A stretch of 64,000 bases of DNA from Excoecaria cochinchinensis (taxonomy: Eukaryota; Streptophyta; Magnoliopsida; Malpighiales; Euphorbiaceae): assembly GCA_947683425.1 (NCBI GenBank), contig CANTUQ010000004.1:8532001-8596000 (forward strand). The letters are read 5' to 3'. Every line of letters starts with the position of its first letter. Positions within the stretch are counted from its first letter, which is position 1. The notes below the pieces were generated by a model, which was not told the origin of the DNA, ran no database searches, and saw nothing but the letters and a program-made list of their open reading frames with translations. A program made the position numbers and the translations under genes. Positions 35,571 to 46,711 of the stretch are shown one piece after another.

Positions 35571-36478
35571 ATGAGATTGTGCTTTACACACTTATATGTT
35601 CTGGATCCTTTTTGGACACCTATGTGGAAATGTGTGGTACCTTCGGGTACCTATGTGTTTTGTATAATAAGCCAATGTCCGTAAATGAAAAGAGATATAA
35701 CGAATAATATTTGTTCAAATAGGCTTGTATTAATTTGTTTAAAAGTTATGGATATGAGTGCCTATATGATGTATTGGTAGAGACTTACTAAAGTATTGGA
35801 TATGCATATTTGTTATGGTTGAATAATTAGCGAATGAATTTTATAAATATATTCGTTTACATGTTTAATTGAGAACACAGGTATGTTATGTGTTTGCTTG
35901 TCTTCTGAACCTTAGCTTGGGCGACCAATGTAAGTATATCGGTAAGGAATGCTTGTGTAGTATTTGTTGGTTCTCGAAGAATACATTAATTGCATGTTGA
36001 TTATAGTTAATGGGAAATAAAGTGGTAAGAACGATATAAATAACCGAATTTAAGAAAGGCTTTTGGACTATGTATGTACAAAGGTTTTCTGAGGAACTAC
36101 GTGGTTCTGATTCCCTATTATAAGGATATGTAGGAAGCTTGGAATATTTATTTCAAGCCCGAACCAAATCTGAGAATCGAAATGTTTTGTTTAGTTTTGA
36201 ATGCATAATAGTTTAAACAAATGAAAGGTTTTGACTTAAGTAATAATACTATTATCTGCATGATTTTAGAACTACTAGTAAGTATGGGAATTGGTAAGGC
36301 TTAATATTTCTAAACGAGTGTGGTTACGAAATTGTTTAGGTTTCAATATGAGAATAAGAATATGAATTTATGATATCTTTTACCGGTGTACTTGATGTTA
36401 TGTATAGATATATATTGATTTGCATTTGTTTCCCTCGGCAACCACTATAAGTGGCTGCCCATTATTTATTTCCCTCGA

Positions 36479-36496
36479 CTAAACATTATCGCTTAG
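36479..36496 (+). other. Stem-loop near the 3' end of solo LTR A (damaged arm)
   Basis: CTAAACA-ttat-CGCTTAG. The right arm equals that of solo LTR B. In the left arm two expected Gs are A, which would weaken the stem; this fits decay of a once perfect CTAAGCG arm. Confidence 0.45.
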
Positions 36497-36846
36497 CACG
36501 GTTGTTTGTTCGTGTAGGTTAGGAGATCATAGTAGCGCAGCGGTCCGCCGAGTTTTGGCCAACGAGTCGGTAGAAGTTATAGAAAGTTTTTATTGATTAT
36601 CGGTTTGTAATTAAGTTTATTTATTTAGCATTTGTATTGAGATGTAATAATCCTTAGTGCGAATGATGGTGTATGTGAGATAAGTTTAGGATGTGTATGT
36701 GGTTGAGGTTCTAGACGTTAGAAATTTTATAATTCCATTTTGGTATCTGTTTCTTATGTAAGTATGTATAATTCTGTATTTGTCGCTTAACATCCTTCAC
36801 CTGTCGTGGTATGTTGCTACATATGGGTAAGGGGTTTTACATTGTA

Positions 36847-37880
36847 AATAGAAAAGAATGATTCTTAAAGTGTCTAATGATTAGGAGATCACGGTTATGG
36901 GTGAGAGAACATAATTCCTTTCAGATGTCATATCAGAAACATCAGCTAAAAGGCTTAAAAAGAAAGGGATATGTTGCTTATCTGTGTTATCCTATGGAGG
37001 CTAAAAAGGTGACAGATGTGCCTATAGTGTGTGAGTTCTCTGATGTATTCCCTAAAGAGCTACCATGTCTACCACCTGATAGGGAAGTCGAGTTCACTAT
37101 TGATGTGGCTCCGGGCACTGTACCCATCTTAATTGCTCCTTATCGAATGGCACCTACAGAATTAAAAGAATTGAAGATTCTGTTGCAGGAGTTGCTTGAA
37201 AAAGGCTTTATCCAGCCTAGTGTGTCGCCTTGGGGAGCACCTGTTCCTTTTATAAAGAAGAAGGATAGGTCACTTAGATTATGCATTGATTACAGACAAT
37301 TTAATAAAGTGACGATCAAGAACAAGTTTCCTCTGCCATGGATTAAAGATTTATTTGATCAGCTTAAAGGTGTAGGCATGTTTTCAAAGATTGATTTAAG
37401 GTCAGGCTACCATCAGTTGAAAGTTAAAGAAGCAGATGTGCCTAACACTGTTTTTCGTACCAAGTATGGCCATTATGAAATTTTGGTCATGCCCTTCGAG
37501 CTTACAAATGCACCAGAGGCTTTTATGTACTTAATGAATTGGATCTTCTATCCTTATCTAGATCAGTTCATGGTGGTCTTTATAGACGACATCCTAGTAT
37601 TCTCAAAGACTCTTGAGGAGCATGGTAAGCATTTGAGGATTGTTTTACAGACTTTGAGAGAGAAGCAGTTGTATGCCAAGTTTAGCAAGTGTTATTTCTA
37701 GTTGAATTAAGTATCTTTTCTGGGTCATGTTGTGCCAGGAGAAAGTATAAAGGTAGATCCTAGAAAGATTGAAGCAATTTTACATTAGAGAATGCCTAAG
37801 AATGTTACAGAAGTAAGAAATTTCTTGGGTTTGGCAAGATACTATAGAAGATTTGTGAAAGTTTTCTCCACTATAGCAAT
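36847..37880 (+). pseudogene. Chromovirus C protease end and reverse transcriptase
   Basis: It starts at the ttgta duplication and continues the protease/linker (ILKVSND, VMGERT, with stops), then RT in the ORF 36877-37701. RT motifs: LRLCIDYRQFNKVTIKNKFP, FSKIDLRSGYHQLKV with the first catalytic Asp, MPFELTNAPEAF (usual Gly replaced by Glu), and FIDD (37579-37590) with both catalytic Asp present. The ORF stops at 37699 (TAG where Trp is expected) and continues as LGHVV and NFLGLARYYRRFVK in the same frame before a frameshift near 37885. Dead, but clearly Tekay/Del type. Confidence 0.9.
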
Positions 37881-37889
37881 GCCACTTCA

Positions 37890-38426
37890 TTATTGCAGAA
37901 GCATGTTAAGTTAGACTTGAGTGATAAGTGCCAAGAAAGCTTTGAGAAGATGAAGAGTATGTTAACAAAAGCTCCAGTGTTAATACAACCAGAGTCTGGT
38001 AAAGATTTTATGATCTATAGTGATGCCTCCAGAATTGGTTTAGGCCGTGTATTAATGCAAGAAGGAAAAGTGATTGCATATGCCTCCCGGCAGCTCAAGA
38101 CTCATGAGAAGAATTATCCTACACATGATCTTGAGCTTGCAGCCATTGTATTTGCTTTAAAGATCTAAAGACATTACTTGTATTGTGAGAGATGTTATAT
38201 TTATACTGATCATAAAAGTTTGAAATACCTACTTACGCAAAAAGAGCTCAATATAAGACAGAGGCGCTGGCTCGAGCTTACAAAAGACTATGATTGTTTC
38301 ATCGACTATCATCCAGGAAAAGCAAATGTAATGGCTAATGCTTTAAGCAAGAAGTTCGTGACAGGTACTTTAATTACCTTAAATATAAAATTTTCTGAAA
38401 TGTGTATAATGTATGTAAGTAACTAA
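37890..38426 (+). pseudogene. Chromovirus C RNase H
   Basis: Frames 37893-38168 and 38178-38426 are one frame split by a stop (TAA where Trp is expected, 38166). Motifs: YSDAS (first Asp), DLELAAIVFALK (Glu), YTDHKSL (Asp). The last usual motif VADALSRK reads VMANALSKK, so the final catalytic Asp is Asn (GAT to AAT). It follows RT directly. Confidence 0.88.
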
Positions 38427-39590
38427 TGGTAGTGTGCACAACTTTGAGGGCATTGAATGTCAAGATAAGCATGGCACAAGATGGAATGATAATAGCCAAA
38501 ATGCAAGCGAAGCTTGACTTTCTTCAACAAGTAAAGGAGGCCAAGAAACATGATGATCGTTTATCCTCCATAATTAATTGAGTGAAAGATGGGAGTGATA
38601 ATGGGTATTCTTTAGGCATAGATGGCAACCTCTATTATAAGTAGAGATTGTGTGTTCTCGAGCAAGTGGAGCTAAGGAAGAAAATATTGACAGAAGCACA
38701 TCACAACAATTATGCTATGCATCCAAGCAGTAACAAGATGTACCAGGAGCTGAGAGCTTCCTATTGGTGGCCTGGTATGAACAAGACATGTTAGAGTTTG
38801 TGTGTAAGTATTTAATTTGCCAGCAGGTGAGAGCCGAGCACCAGGTTTCCTCAGGTTTGCTTCAGTCTATCTTTATACTGGAATGGAAGTGGGATATAAT
38901 GACCATCGATTTTATGACCAGACTTACATTGACAAGAAGGAAGCATGACGCTATATGGGTAATTGTTGATAGGCTCACTAAGTTAGCTTATTTCTTACCC
39001 ATTCGGATGGATTACCCACTGGCCAGATTGGCAGAAATTTATATCAATGAGATAGTAAGGCTTCATGGAGTGCCATCCTCAATCATTTCAAATAGAGATC
39101 CAAGGTTTACCACCCAGTTCTGGAAGAAATTAGAAGAAGCATTGGGGACGAAGCTTCATTTTAGTACGGCTTTTCATCCTTAGACCGATGGATAGTCAGA
39201 GTGGGTAATTTAGATACTTGAGGACATGTTGAGATATTGCGTCATCGAATTTGAAAGCAGCTGAGAAAAGTATCTTCCATTAGCTGAATTTACTTATAAC
39301 AACAGCTGCTAGTACAGTATTGAAATAGCTCTATATGAAGCCCTATATGGAAGAAAGTGTAGAACTCCTTTATGCTGGATGGAATTGGGCAAAAATAAGC
39401 TAGTGGGATCTAATCTGATTTGGGAGACTGAAAAAAAGTGCGAGTGATTAAAGATAGACTAAAATAGGCTATGGACAGACTGAAATCGTATGCAAATCTA
39501 AAAAGGAAAGACATAGAATTTTAAGTGGGAGATAAGGTATTCCTGTTCTTAGTTCCAAATGACCTAAAATTTATACCTTTAGAAAGTTAA
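38427..39590 (+). pseudogene. Chromovirus C integrase
   Basis: The zinc domain is spread over two frames: AHHNNYAMHPSSNKMY gives the His pair and CKYLIC (38806 region) the Cys pair. The core in 38764-39183 has TIDFM (first Asp), then SNRDPRF where the usual SDRDPRF has its catalytic Asp (here Asn, GAT to AAT). FHP follows, then the TDG-x-SE motif containing two TAG codons (39181, 39193) where Gln is usual. The C-terminal part decays to VGDKVFLFLVP (39525-39560), where the GPY/F module should start; this is cut by a 914-bp insertion. Confidence 0.85.
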
Positions 39591-39599
39591 GATCTAGGG

Positions 39600-40513
39600 G
39601 AGTAATTGTATAAAGACCACTTTGGATAAAAATGAACTTAACCTAGCATTTTAGACTGTACAAGTTAGTCTTGGATTTTCTTTTATGGAAATGTGGGAAG
39701 AAGAAGATGGCATTCCATTTCATCAATGCTTTCACACAAGCGACGGGCATCCACTGTGACAAACGGCCGTCCCTCAAGCAGAAATCTTCTGAGGACAGAT
39801 GCGTGGGATAAGGCGTGGCTGTCCCTCAAGGGCATCCTTCTGAGGGATGGGTGCACACCTTGACTGACCACCGTCCCTTAGGTGCTGAGTGCCAGGGATG
39901 GGCCGAAGTGAAGTGGCACGTAATACCCCAAAGTGTACCCTAGAAGTATTAGTAGTGTCAATTGCATAATAGGGTACAAATGTGATTGGAATAAGTATGA
40001 GATTAATGTTTGTAGGGGTGTAATTGGAAGGAAAGTTGGCATTTTAAGAGGCAGAATTGAAAGAGGGACTGATTGGCTAATTGCCAAGGAGTGAGGTGGA
40101 AGTTTGGTGGAAGAGGTGAGTGAGTGCTGAAGGATAGCCCTGCATTACTCTAGTGCCAGCACATTAGGACCGGCTTTTTGTATTGGTTTCCTTTGGTTGG
40201 AATTTGTAATACTTTGGGTTGTATTAAGTACATATATATGTGTCTGAAGCATCTAAATTATGTAAGTTTTAATATAAATAGTAAAATGTGTTTATTATAG
40301 TAATTGCTTTATGCATACAAGTGATTAGTAGTAACGTATGTGTAATCTTGAGAAAAGAACTTTGAAATTTCGATTTTAGTGAACGTGTATGTATGTAAGT
40401 TAATGCTTGTGTTTCTCTGTTGACGTAATTATGGGTGTGATAGTCCTTTCCTGTCGTAGTGGCTCATCTTATTAAGGTGGTGTTCACTACGTGCGGAGAA
40501 GGGGTGCTACACA
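39600..40513 (+). mobile_element. 914-bp insertion in C integrase C-terminal region
   Basis: Direct repeats taggg at 39595-39599 and 40514-40518 flank it, and the C coding sequence resumes at once (GPYEIVQRVG). The right end aaggggtgctacaca and the preceding cctgtcgtagtggctc resemble the end of solo LTR A. It contains an island of gacgggcatcc/ggccgtccctcaag units (39738-39905), like other LTRs here. The left end gagtaattg is not TG. I read it as a small or internally deleted solo LTR. Confidence 0.5.
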
Positions 40514-40518
40514 TAGGG

Positions 40519-40796
40519 CCTTATGAAATTGTGCAACGAGTGGGTCCCGTGGCTTAATGACTACAGTTGCCATAAGAATTATCGAAAATTCATGATGTCT
40601 TACATGTGTCTATGTTGAGAAGATATCGATTAGATCCTAGCCATATGACCAAGCCTGATGAGATTCAGATTCAACCTGATTTGAGTTATGAAGAGAGACT
40701 AGTGAAGATTCTCGCTAGAGAGATCAGGCAGCTCAGGAATAAATAAATTCCATTGGTGAAGGTCCTTTAGAATCACCACAGTAGTGAGGAAACCAC
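40519..40796 (+). pseudogene. Chromovirus C integrase GPY/F module and chromodomain, cut by Tat-2
   Basis: It reads GPYEIVQRVGPVA, then a stop, then DVLHVSMLRRY (with the H-V-S-M-L-R-Y signature), YEERLVKILAREIRQLRNK, a stop where Gln is usual, and the start of the chromodomain ending SSEETT at the Tat-2 boundary. Known chromodomains of this type continue with a Trp-Glu pair, which is found on the far side of Tat-2 at 55798-55803. Its role would be to steer integration to marked chromatin. Confidence 0.85.
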
Positions 40797-40988
40797 TGTA
40801 AGCACCGTGTCCCGGAGCGGTCCGGATCAGAGGTTACCCTGTGATGAAATCAGTATCCGAACCTTTATAAATGGTTTGGATTTGGGGGTTTTAGTCCCGC
40901 GTTCCACGAGAAGTGAGTCTTTTTACCTTTCGTAGGCAGAGAGGGAGAAAACGGGGGATTTTCGAGTCAAAAAGCATATTTTCCTCCA

Positions 40989-41224
40989 CAGACGGCCAGC
41001 CCGTCTGTGAAGCCAGCCCGTCGCTTAGGGTTACAGACAGCCTGTGGTATTTTCTGACGCCCATCGAAAAATCACCGCCCCTGTCAAAACACCGACTGGT
41101 TTCTCGGAGCACGCAACCTTTCCGATGGCCGTCGGTGGATGTGGCAGGGCCATCGGACGAATCCTTGTGTCAGAAGGATTCTTCTAACGCCCGCCTCCAT
41201 ACACCGACGCCCGTTGGTCGTGTC
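40989..41224. repeat. Repeat/hairpin island in Tat-2 5' LTR (first)
   Basis: Repeated gacggccagcccgtctg, gacgcccatcg and gacgcccgttggtc units, many self-complementary (acagacgg/ccgtctgt). It sits just upstream of the TATA box. A second cluster (ccgacgcccgtcggtc) lies at 41743-41862. Matching clusters in the 3' LTR are 53927-54164 and 54658-54802. Confidence 0.75.
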
Positions 41225-41229
41225 TGGCT

Positions 41230-41237
41230 TATAAAAG
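41230..41237 (+). promoter_or_regulatory. Candidate TATA box, Tat-2 5' LTR
   Basis: TATAAAAG in a GC-rich to AT-rich transition, identical in the 3' LTR at 54168-54175. Confidence 0.65.
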
Positions 41238-42857
41238 CTCTGGATTTTCACTAGAAAAGGGTTCCAAAAATTTTCAAGAGGGGAAACTCTGCCCAAATTT
41301 AAGCATATTTTCTCTTTCTTCCAGCAAACACATTTCATAAAGAAATTTCTTTTAAAGGAGGATCAAATCAATCAAAAGGAACTAAAAACTAATTAGTTTT
41401 CTTTAGATTTTGAGTCCAAAGTCAATCTTTTGAGGGGTTAAAGAGGAAATAATCCATTTTTCCTTTCTTTGACCTTTCATCTTTGCTTTTCGTGGAACGC
41501 GCGGGGCTCTAATCAACACAAGAATCTCACCCAAAGCAATTATCTGAGGCTAAATATTCCGAATTTCTTCTCCATATCATTTCATATTTACTCTTTATTT
41601 TATTGATTCTTTCAATTTTGTCATTATTTTCCTTTATTTTGACTCTCTTTATCTCATCTTGTGTTAAAAACCCTTTTTTTTAACTTTCAGAAGGACCCCT
41701 TTTTTACTGTTTTTTCGGGGACAGTGGTAACCCACGGGTCATCTCCATCACCGACGCCCGTCGGTCACCCCACTCATAGACGACCTTTTTGAGTGACAGA
41801 TGGACATGCCGGTCATTTTGACTGACGCCCGTCGGTCACCTAAGAAAGGCCGTCGGTGGGTTCTGCCTCTACATTTTTGAATCATTTTCCATCTCTTTCA
41901 AGTCCTTTTGGTTTCATTTATGTTAATTGTATGTATATTGACATCTTGTAACTTTCTATGAGTGTAAATTGATTCTCTTGGACCATCCTGAGCTTGAGGG
42001 GTTATCTACCATATTCGGAGGATTTCGTCCGGTTTAGTTTCCTAACCTTCCTGATTATTTCCTTCATTTGTTATTCATTAACTATTTTATGTACATGGAC
42101 ATACTCTTTTTCCATATCTTGTTAAGTGTAAAAATGGAATCAATGTTTTATACTCTATAAAAAATGAGATTTGTATAAAATACAAGGGTCCAATGCCCTA
42201 TTTTTATCCAATAAAAATCATCACAAATAAAAACATCCAATTTTAATAATGATGCATGCGAGGACCAAAGTCCTCAAAGTAAGCAATGCCCCGATTCGTG
42301 TATGCCTCGCACATTTACAAAAGGAGTTGTATTCTGCTCCTTGTATTATTATAATCTTTTGATTTTGATATTTACTTGCCCATTTACGGCTTTTCCAAAT
42401 GTGAATAAATGCGCCTTCGATTAATTGCATCGTGTGGAGAGAGAGCGAATTAATGATAATTAAAATTTGATCATAAAATAATCAAGGTAGAAATAGATGA
42501 GAAATCCCGGACCCAGCTCTGGTCTTTGGGCTCAAAGAGGCTAGAGGTCTACCCTCCAAGACACCTTTTTGTGCCACGAGACTTTAGCGCTAATCCTAGG
42601 CTCCTTAGGGGCAGAGGTTTACCTTCCAAGACCCCTCTGGTTGTCTCAAAATGGATACTAAGCGCAGTCTTAGGCTCTCCGAGGTGAGAGTAACTTTCCC
42701 AATGTTCTATTGGGTGGTGACTCCATGAAACCTTCTTGTTGCCCAACATAGACGTACTTGCGATTTATTGCAAGCTGTCAACGGACCCATAAATGCCCCG
42801 ATCGCCCTCGAGTGGGCGGTCCCATGGGCTGCCGCGGGGATCCGGCGCGCGTCACAG

Positions 42858-42875
42858 TGGCGACTCTGCTGGGGA
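42858..42875 (+). other. Tat-2 primer binding site (tRNA-Arg type)
   Basis: TGGCGACTCTGCTGGGGA, one base after the LTR. It has two mismatches to the exact tRNA-Arg(ACG) complement in Tat-1. Confidence 0.85.
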
Positions 42876-43775
42876 CGTTTATGGTTCGAGATTTCAATTT
42901 GAAAATACCTCGCTTAACATTTATGACTAAAATTTAATTCATAAATTCGTTTTCTCTCAAAAGTTGCATTCGCATATCATTAGAGCCTTAGAATATGCTA
43001 GTTTGGTCCCTCTTTTAGCCCCAGTGCGTTCCTGAAGCACGACCTCATTTTCACTCAATTTGGGGAAGTGTTAAGGATAATCACCAGCCCAAGCCACGTA
43101 CCTCAATGGTATATCAAAATGATGACCCGATCGGTCACTATGCTCGTGATGAGCTAGACCTGTCGGCAGGGATCATGCTTGGGTAGCCTTAAAGAAACAT
43201 CTCCCTTGTCCAAAGCTCATATAATGGCCGTAGCTACTTTCCACAGGTGAAATGAACCCTAATTTCATGCTTGCTGTATGGATCCTCATGTATTGGGTGA
43301 GTCCAGATGTCTCGCTTGGTAACCTAGCAAAAGGCTATCATGCCCCGGTAGGGCCATGTCAAAATTTATGGAACGCCCAAATACGTGACGATCATTATCC
43401 ATCCGCTTGTACATTAGCATAGGAGTGTCATGCTGCCGATTTTTCGCCGTGTACCATGCGTGTCCATTGGGTCCCTCGTTGACCCTTGGGCTAATCCCAC
43501 CTAGGAAAGAGACTGCACGACCACGTGTGTGGGAGAAATAAGGGTGGAAGGACCTACTTGCTTACTTGTGCTCTGTGAATGTCGCATATCACGACCATGC
43601 ATTACACCTGCATTTCATGCATCATGTCTAACGTCTTGTCCCTGCAGCCATCATAGATCTGCCCAGCTGGACTAGATCACCAACCGAACGACTGATCCGA
43701 GTTCCTGCTTCCGAGCTGTCAGATAGAGAAGGCCTACCAGAAATTTTTCCAGGAATTAGTTGCACTATATCTGAG
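42876..43775 (+). other. Tat-2 leader
   Basis: Homologous to Tat-1 345-1414. From 43650 the gag frame is open up to the assumed ATG at 43776 and resembles the other two at protein level (SWTRSPTERLIRVPASELSD), so gag may start further upstream. Confidence 0.7.
43348..43647 (+). other. Tat-2 putative leader intron (300 nt)
   Basis: Donor CCCCG|GTAGGG at 43347/43348; branch ctaac (43628-43632); pyrimidine-rich cttgtccctgcag ending at 43647. It corresponds in position, context and phase to Tat-1 812-1307 and Tat-3 31183-30883. Confidence 0.45.
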
Positions 43776-45536
43776 ATGGCAAACTCGCCTAGAGGGGATA
43801 ACGCCACCAGGGCCATGATCGCGGAAGAAGTGGGCCGGCAATTTGAGGAATTCGAGGGCAGAATGATGAATATGTTGACCGCCCTGGCACAGCAGAATGC
43901 TCCACAGAATCCACCTCCCCCTCCTCCTCCCGTGAGATAGAATGAGCCAGAGGGAGAAAGGGCTGAAAGACGAGAAGAGCCTGTTAGGCCACCGCCAGTA
44001 GAGTTAAGGTCAGTAGCCTCGGGAGAGCAGCGAAGAAGGCCTGTGCTGAGAATTGATGATGATAGAGATATCGAAGATGATAGGATGAGCATTGTATCTG
44101 AGAGGGGGAAGGCACCTCAGACTGATGACTTCATTTTAAAGAAGATGGAAGAGAGGTTCGAAGCTATGGCCCGTATGCTGAGCCGGGGTCAGGGGATGAA
44201 CCTAGAGGATAAGGAATTGGAGGGAGAGGACCCGATCCCTTACAACTTTAAGATGCCAGATGTGCCAAAATTTGATGGTACTTCTGACCCAACCGCTCAT
44301 GTGAAGCAATATTCTCTGGTCATGAAAGGGACCACGTTGTCTAAGAAGCAGAAAGTAGAATACTTTTGTCTGAGTCTGATCGCCTATGCCATCGACTGGT
44401 ATCATGGCCTTGACTGTTGCACTAAAGAAGATTGGGATCTGCTCACTGAGGAGTTTTTGAGGCAGTATGACCGCAACACCAGAATTGAGGTAACTCTAAA
44501 AGATCTTGAACTGCTCCAACAGAAGGCCGGAGAATCTTTCCATGATTATCTCACTCGATGGCGAAACCGAGTAATGGAGATGCGGAGAAAGCCGGACACT
44601 CAGGACCAGATTCGTTTATTTATCAAGAATGCAAGCCCGTACTATAAAGATGGGTTGAAGATGAAGGGGTTGAAGGACTGGGAGTCTCTTAAGGATATAG
44701 CCATCAAGGCAGAGGGAGAGTTCTTGGCTAGGAAAGCTAACAATGATAATTTTACCAAAAGGGCTAACCTCGGTCAAGGAACCAGGAGGCCAGCGGGTCC
44801 CAGTAGTAGCACCAGAAGAACAGGTGAGGTGTCTGCTACTGAGGTAACCACCCAGACGAAGTTTTCGAACTTGGGGAGACCATTATCTTGGGTCTTGAGA
44901 AGGTTAATGAAGGAGGGAAAATTGCAGCCCTTAGCTCTTAGACCTGCTTTGACGCAGGGGAAGCCTGGGCACAAAGACAATGAATTCTGTGCGTTTCACC
45001 AGCACTCAGGCCATATCACAGATAAGTGCAAAGCGTTGCAGCACTCTATCCAAGACTTGATTGATAGCAAGCAAATTTCTGACCTTGAAAAGAGGGAAAC
45101 TGAGAAGAAGCCCGGTTATAAGGCCGTACCACCACCCGTGTTTATGATCGGATCTAGCTTGCCAGAGTGGTACGTGCTACAAGATCTATATGGGAGCGAG
45201 AATTTTGCTGCTGATTATTCCAAGGATAGAGAGGAGAAAGCAATCGTGGCGACCCTTGATTGCTGGTCTAGCAGTGAGAGCGGCGGAGAAGCCGAGGAGG
45301 AGGGAGAGATGAACCTTGATTTATGGGGGTCTGACGAAGACAAAGAAGAGATAGGGGCTGTAATGAGAAGTGGGAGAGTGGTCCCCGAGATTACGAGGCT
45401 ACCTGAGCCAGCGCAGACACCGGCAAAAAAAGAGCCAGAGGAGAATCAGATTGTCAAGCAATTGAAGAAAACTGCGGCTCAAATATCCATCTGGGATCTT
45501 TTGAGACAGTCCCCCTCTCATAGGCAGAAGTATTAG
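43776..45536 (+). pseudogene. Tat-2 gag
   Basis: Frame 43776-45536 with one internal TAG (43938, in a Pro-rich linker where Gln fits). Order: MANSPRG N-terminus, Pro-rich run, acidic linker, capsid-like core (FKMPDVPKFDGTSDPTAHVK, WYHGLD, LLTEEFLRQYD), MEMRRKPDTQDQIRLFIKNA, and the nucleocapsid knuckle CAFHQHSGHITDKC (C-x2-H-x4-H-x4-C, the Tat-type variant). It then runs into protease in one polyprotein, but a one-base loss near 45530 shifts the frame and ends gag at 45534. Apart from the TAG and the frameshift it looks well preserved. Confidence 0.92.
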
Positions 45537-45538
45537 AG

Positions 45539-46711
45539 GCTTTGGTTGAGGCCACGGTCGCCACCACGATTTCCCCATCAGAGCTTTTGGGCTTAGTTAA
45601 GGGAGGATCCGAGGAGAGATTGGTCTTTTCTGATGCCGACCTACTGGTCGAAGGCCGTAATCATAACAGACCCCTGTACATCAAAGCACAGATTAACGAC
45701 AAGCACACTGCTTGCGTTATGGTAGACAATGGGTCTTCTATCAATGTGTGCCCCCTGATAGCTCTGCAGGCTTTTGGTTTAAACGAGGATATGCTCAGTG
45801 GATCAGATCTGACTATCACCGCCTATGATAATTCAAGGAGGCAGGCCTCGGGAACCTTTAAGACCTTGGTCAAGATAGGACCCATTGAAGTGGAGGTAGA
45901 ATTTGTAGTTCTGCCCATCCCTGCTAACTTTTCAGCTCTACTCGGGAGACCCTGGTTTCACAAATTAGGGGGAGTGCCATCCACGCTGCATCAAATGATA
46001 AAGTTCCCACATGAAGGGGAGGTGGTGACTATCAAGGCAGCCAGGGAGAACCAGGTCTCATCGCTTGAAATAGCTAATCAGCCATTTAGTGGCTTCCACG
46101 TGTCCATGATAAGAGAAGAGCACGGGTCAGTGGATAACCCAGCTATGGTTAATATGATGAAGAAGATGCACTATCTCCCTGGGGCTGGTTTGGGCAGAAA
46201 CTCTCAAGGATTGCAAACTGCGATCACCACTCGAGGTCAGAAGAATCGGAAAGGTCTGGGGTACAGAGGCGGCTTTGGCAAGAAGAAGGCGGCGGATAAG
46301 ATCCCTCACATTTCAGAAAGCTTTGTACCAGCATCCTCAGTTTGCGCTTATACAGGCGAAGATGAGCCGCAATGGGTGAAGGGAAGGATTGTCCCTGGGT
46401 TCGAGATCTTTAACGATGTATTTGACTGGCGTGTCGGTTTTATCAAGACTGCTAAGAACTTTTGGGATGAGGAGGTTATGACTCAGGGTATCACTTGGGA
46501 CAGATGCGAGCCTGAAGAGGTCGTTACCGAGAAGATGATAGCTGCCAGGCTGAAAGGGAAAGAGAAGATAGCAGAATTAGAACTGAAAATGGGGGATTTA
46601 AAGATTTCCTCCGACATGCCTGAGGGGCCTCTGCTGAATCAAGAAGCTAATGAACAAGCTGCAATAGCATCAACCTCTGGAGTGGCAGAAGAAGACTCTA
46701 GCTTAGACTGA
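45539..46711 (+). pseudogene. Tat-2 protease with downstream G-patch-like motif
   Basis: The frame opens right after the frameshift. The aspartic protease has the active-site triad in VMVDNGSSINV (D-N-G, the Tat form of D-[ST]-G), followed by LLGRPWFHKLGGVPSTLH. At 46141-46275 the sequence reads MMKKMHYLPGAGLGRNSQG ... GLGY, the layout of a G-patch domain (aromatic, then G-x-G-L-G and a second G-L-G-Y). A TGA at 46709 ends this frame, but the same frame stays open afterwards. The G-patch could bind RNA or a helicase partner, as it does in some retroviral proteases; that role here is inference. Confidence 0.88.

Larger units (their letters stand above)
22704..36841 (+). mobile_element. Solo LTR A of a Tekay-type chromovirus, split by Tat-3
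   Basis: The left end is tatcacacctcg (decayed TGTCACACC) and the right end ggggttttaca. It is flanked by ttgta at 22699-22703 and 36842-36846. Removing Tat-3 and one duplication leaves ~3549 bp with no gag/pol, hence a solo LTR. It is colinear with the reverse complement of solo LTR B: the same ends, a gaccctgatcaagtcccc block (35203-35220, B 57110 region), the stem-loop, and a gcttagcacg block. It interrupts the protease of chromovirus C. Confidence 0.85.
34316..36841 (+). mobile_element. Solo LTR A, right part
   Basis: It continues the LTR after Tat-3: second ~70-bp repeat, palindrome island (34386-34650), R/U5-like AT-rich sequence with a gaccctgatcaagtcccc block, a TA microsatellite, the stem-loop at 36479, and the end ggggttttaca. 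No gene; short open frames here (for example 34651-34854) lack recognisable domains. Confidence 0.8.
40797..42856 (+). mobile_element. Tat-2 5' LTR (2060 bp)
   Basis: It spans TGTAAGCACCGTG to gcgcgcgtcaca. It contains two hairpin islands, a TATA box at 41230 and a ggcgactcc-type end region shared with the other Tat LTRs (tctggtcttt, caatgttctattgggtgg). No gene. Confidence 0.93.

Noticed and set aside
43628..44092. 154-codon minus-strand frame over Tat-2 gag start
   Set aside because: Antisense shadow of gag; Ser/Gly-rich complement of the acidic gag linker.
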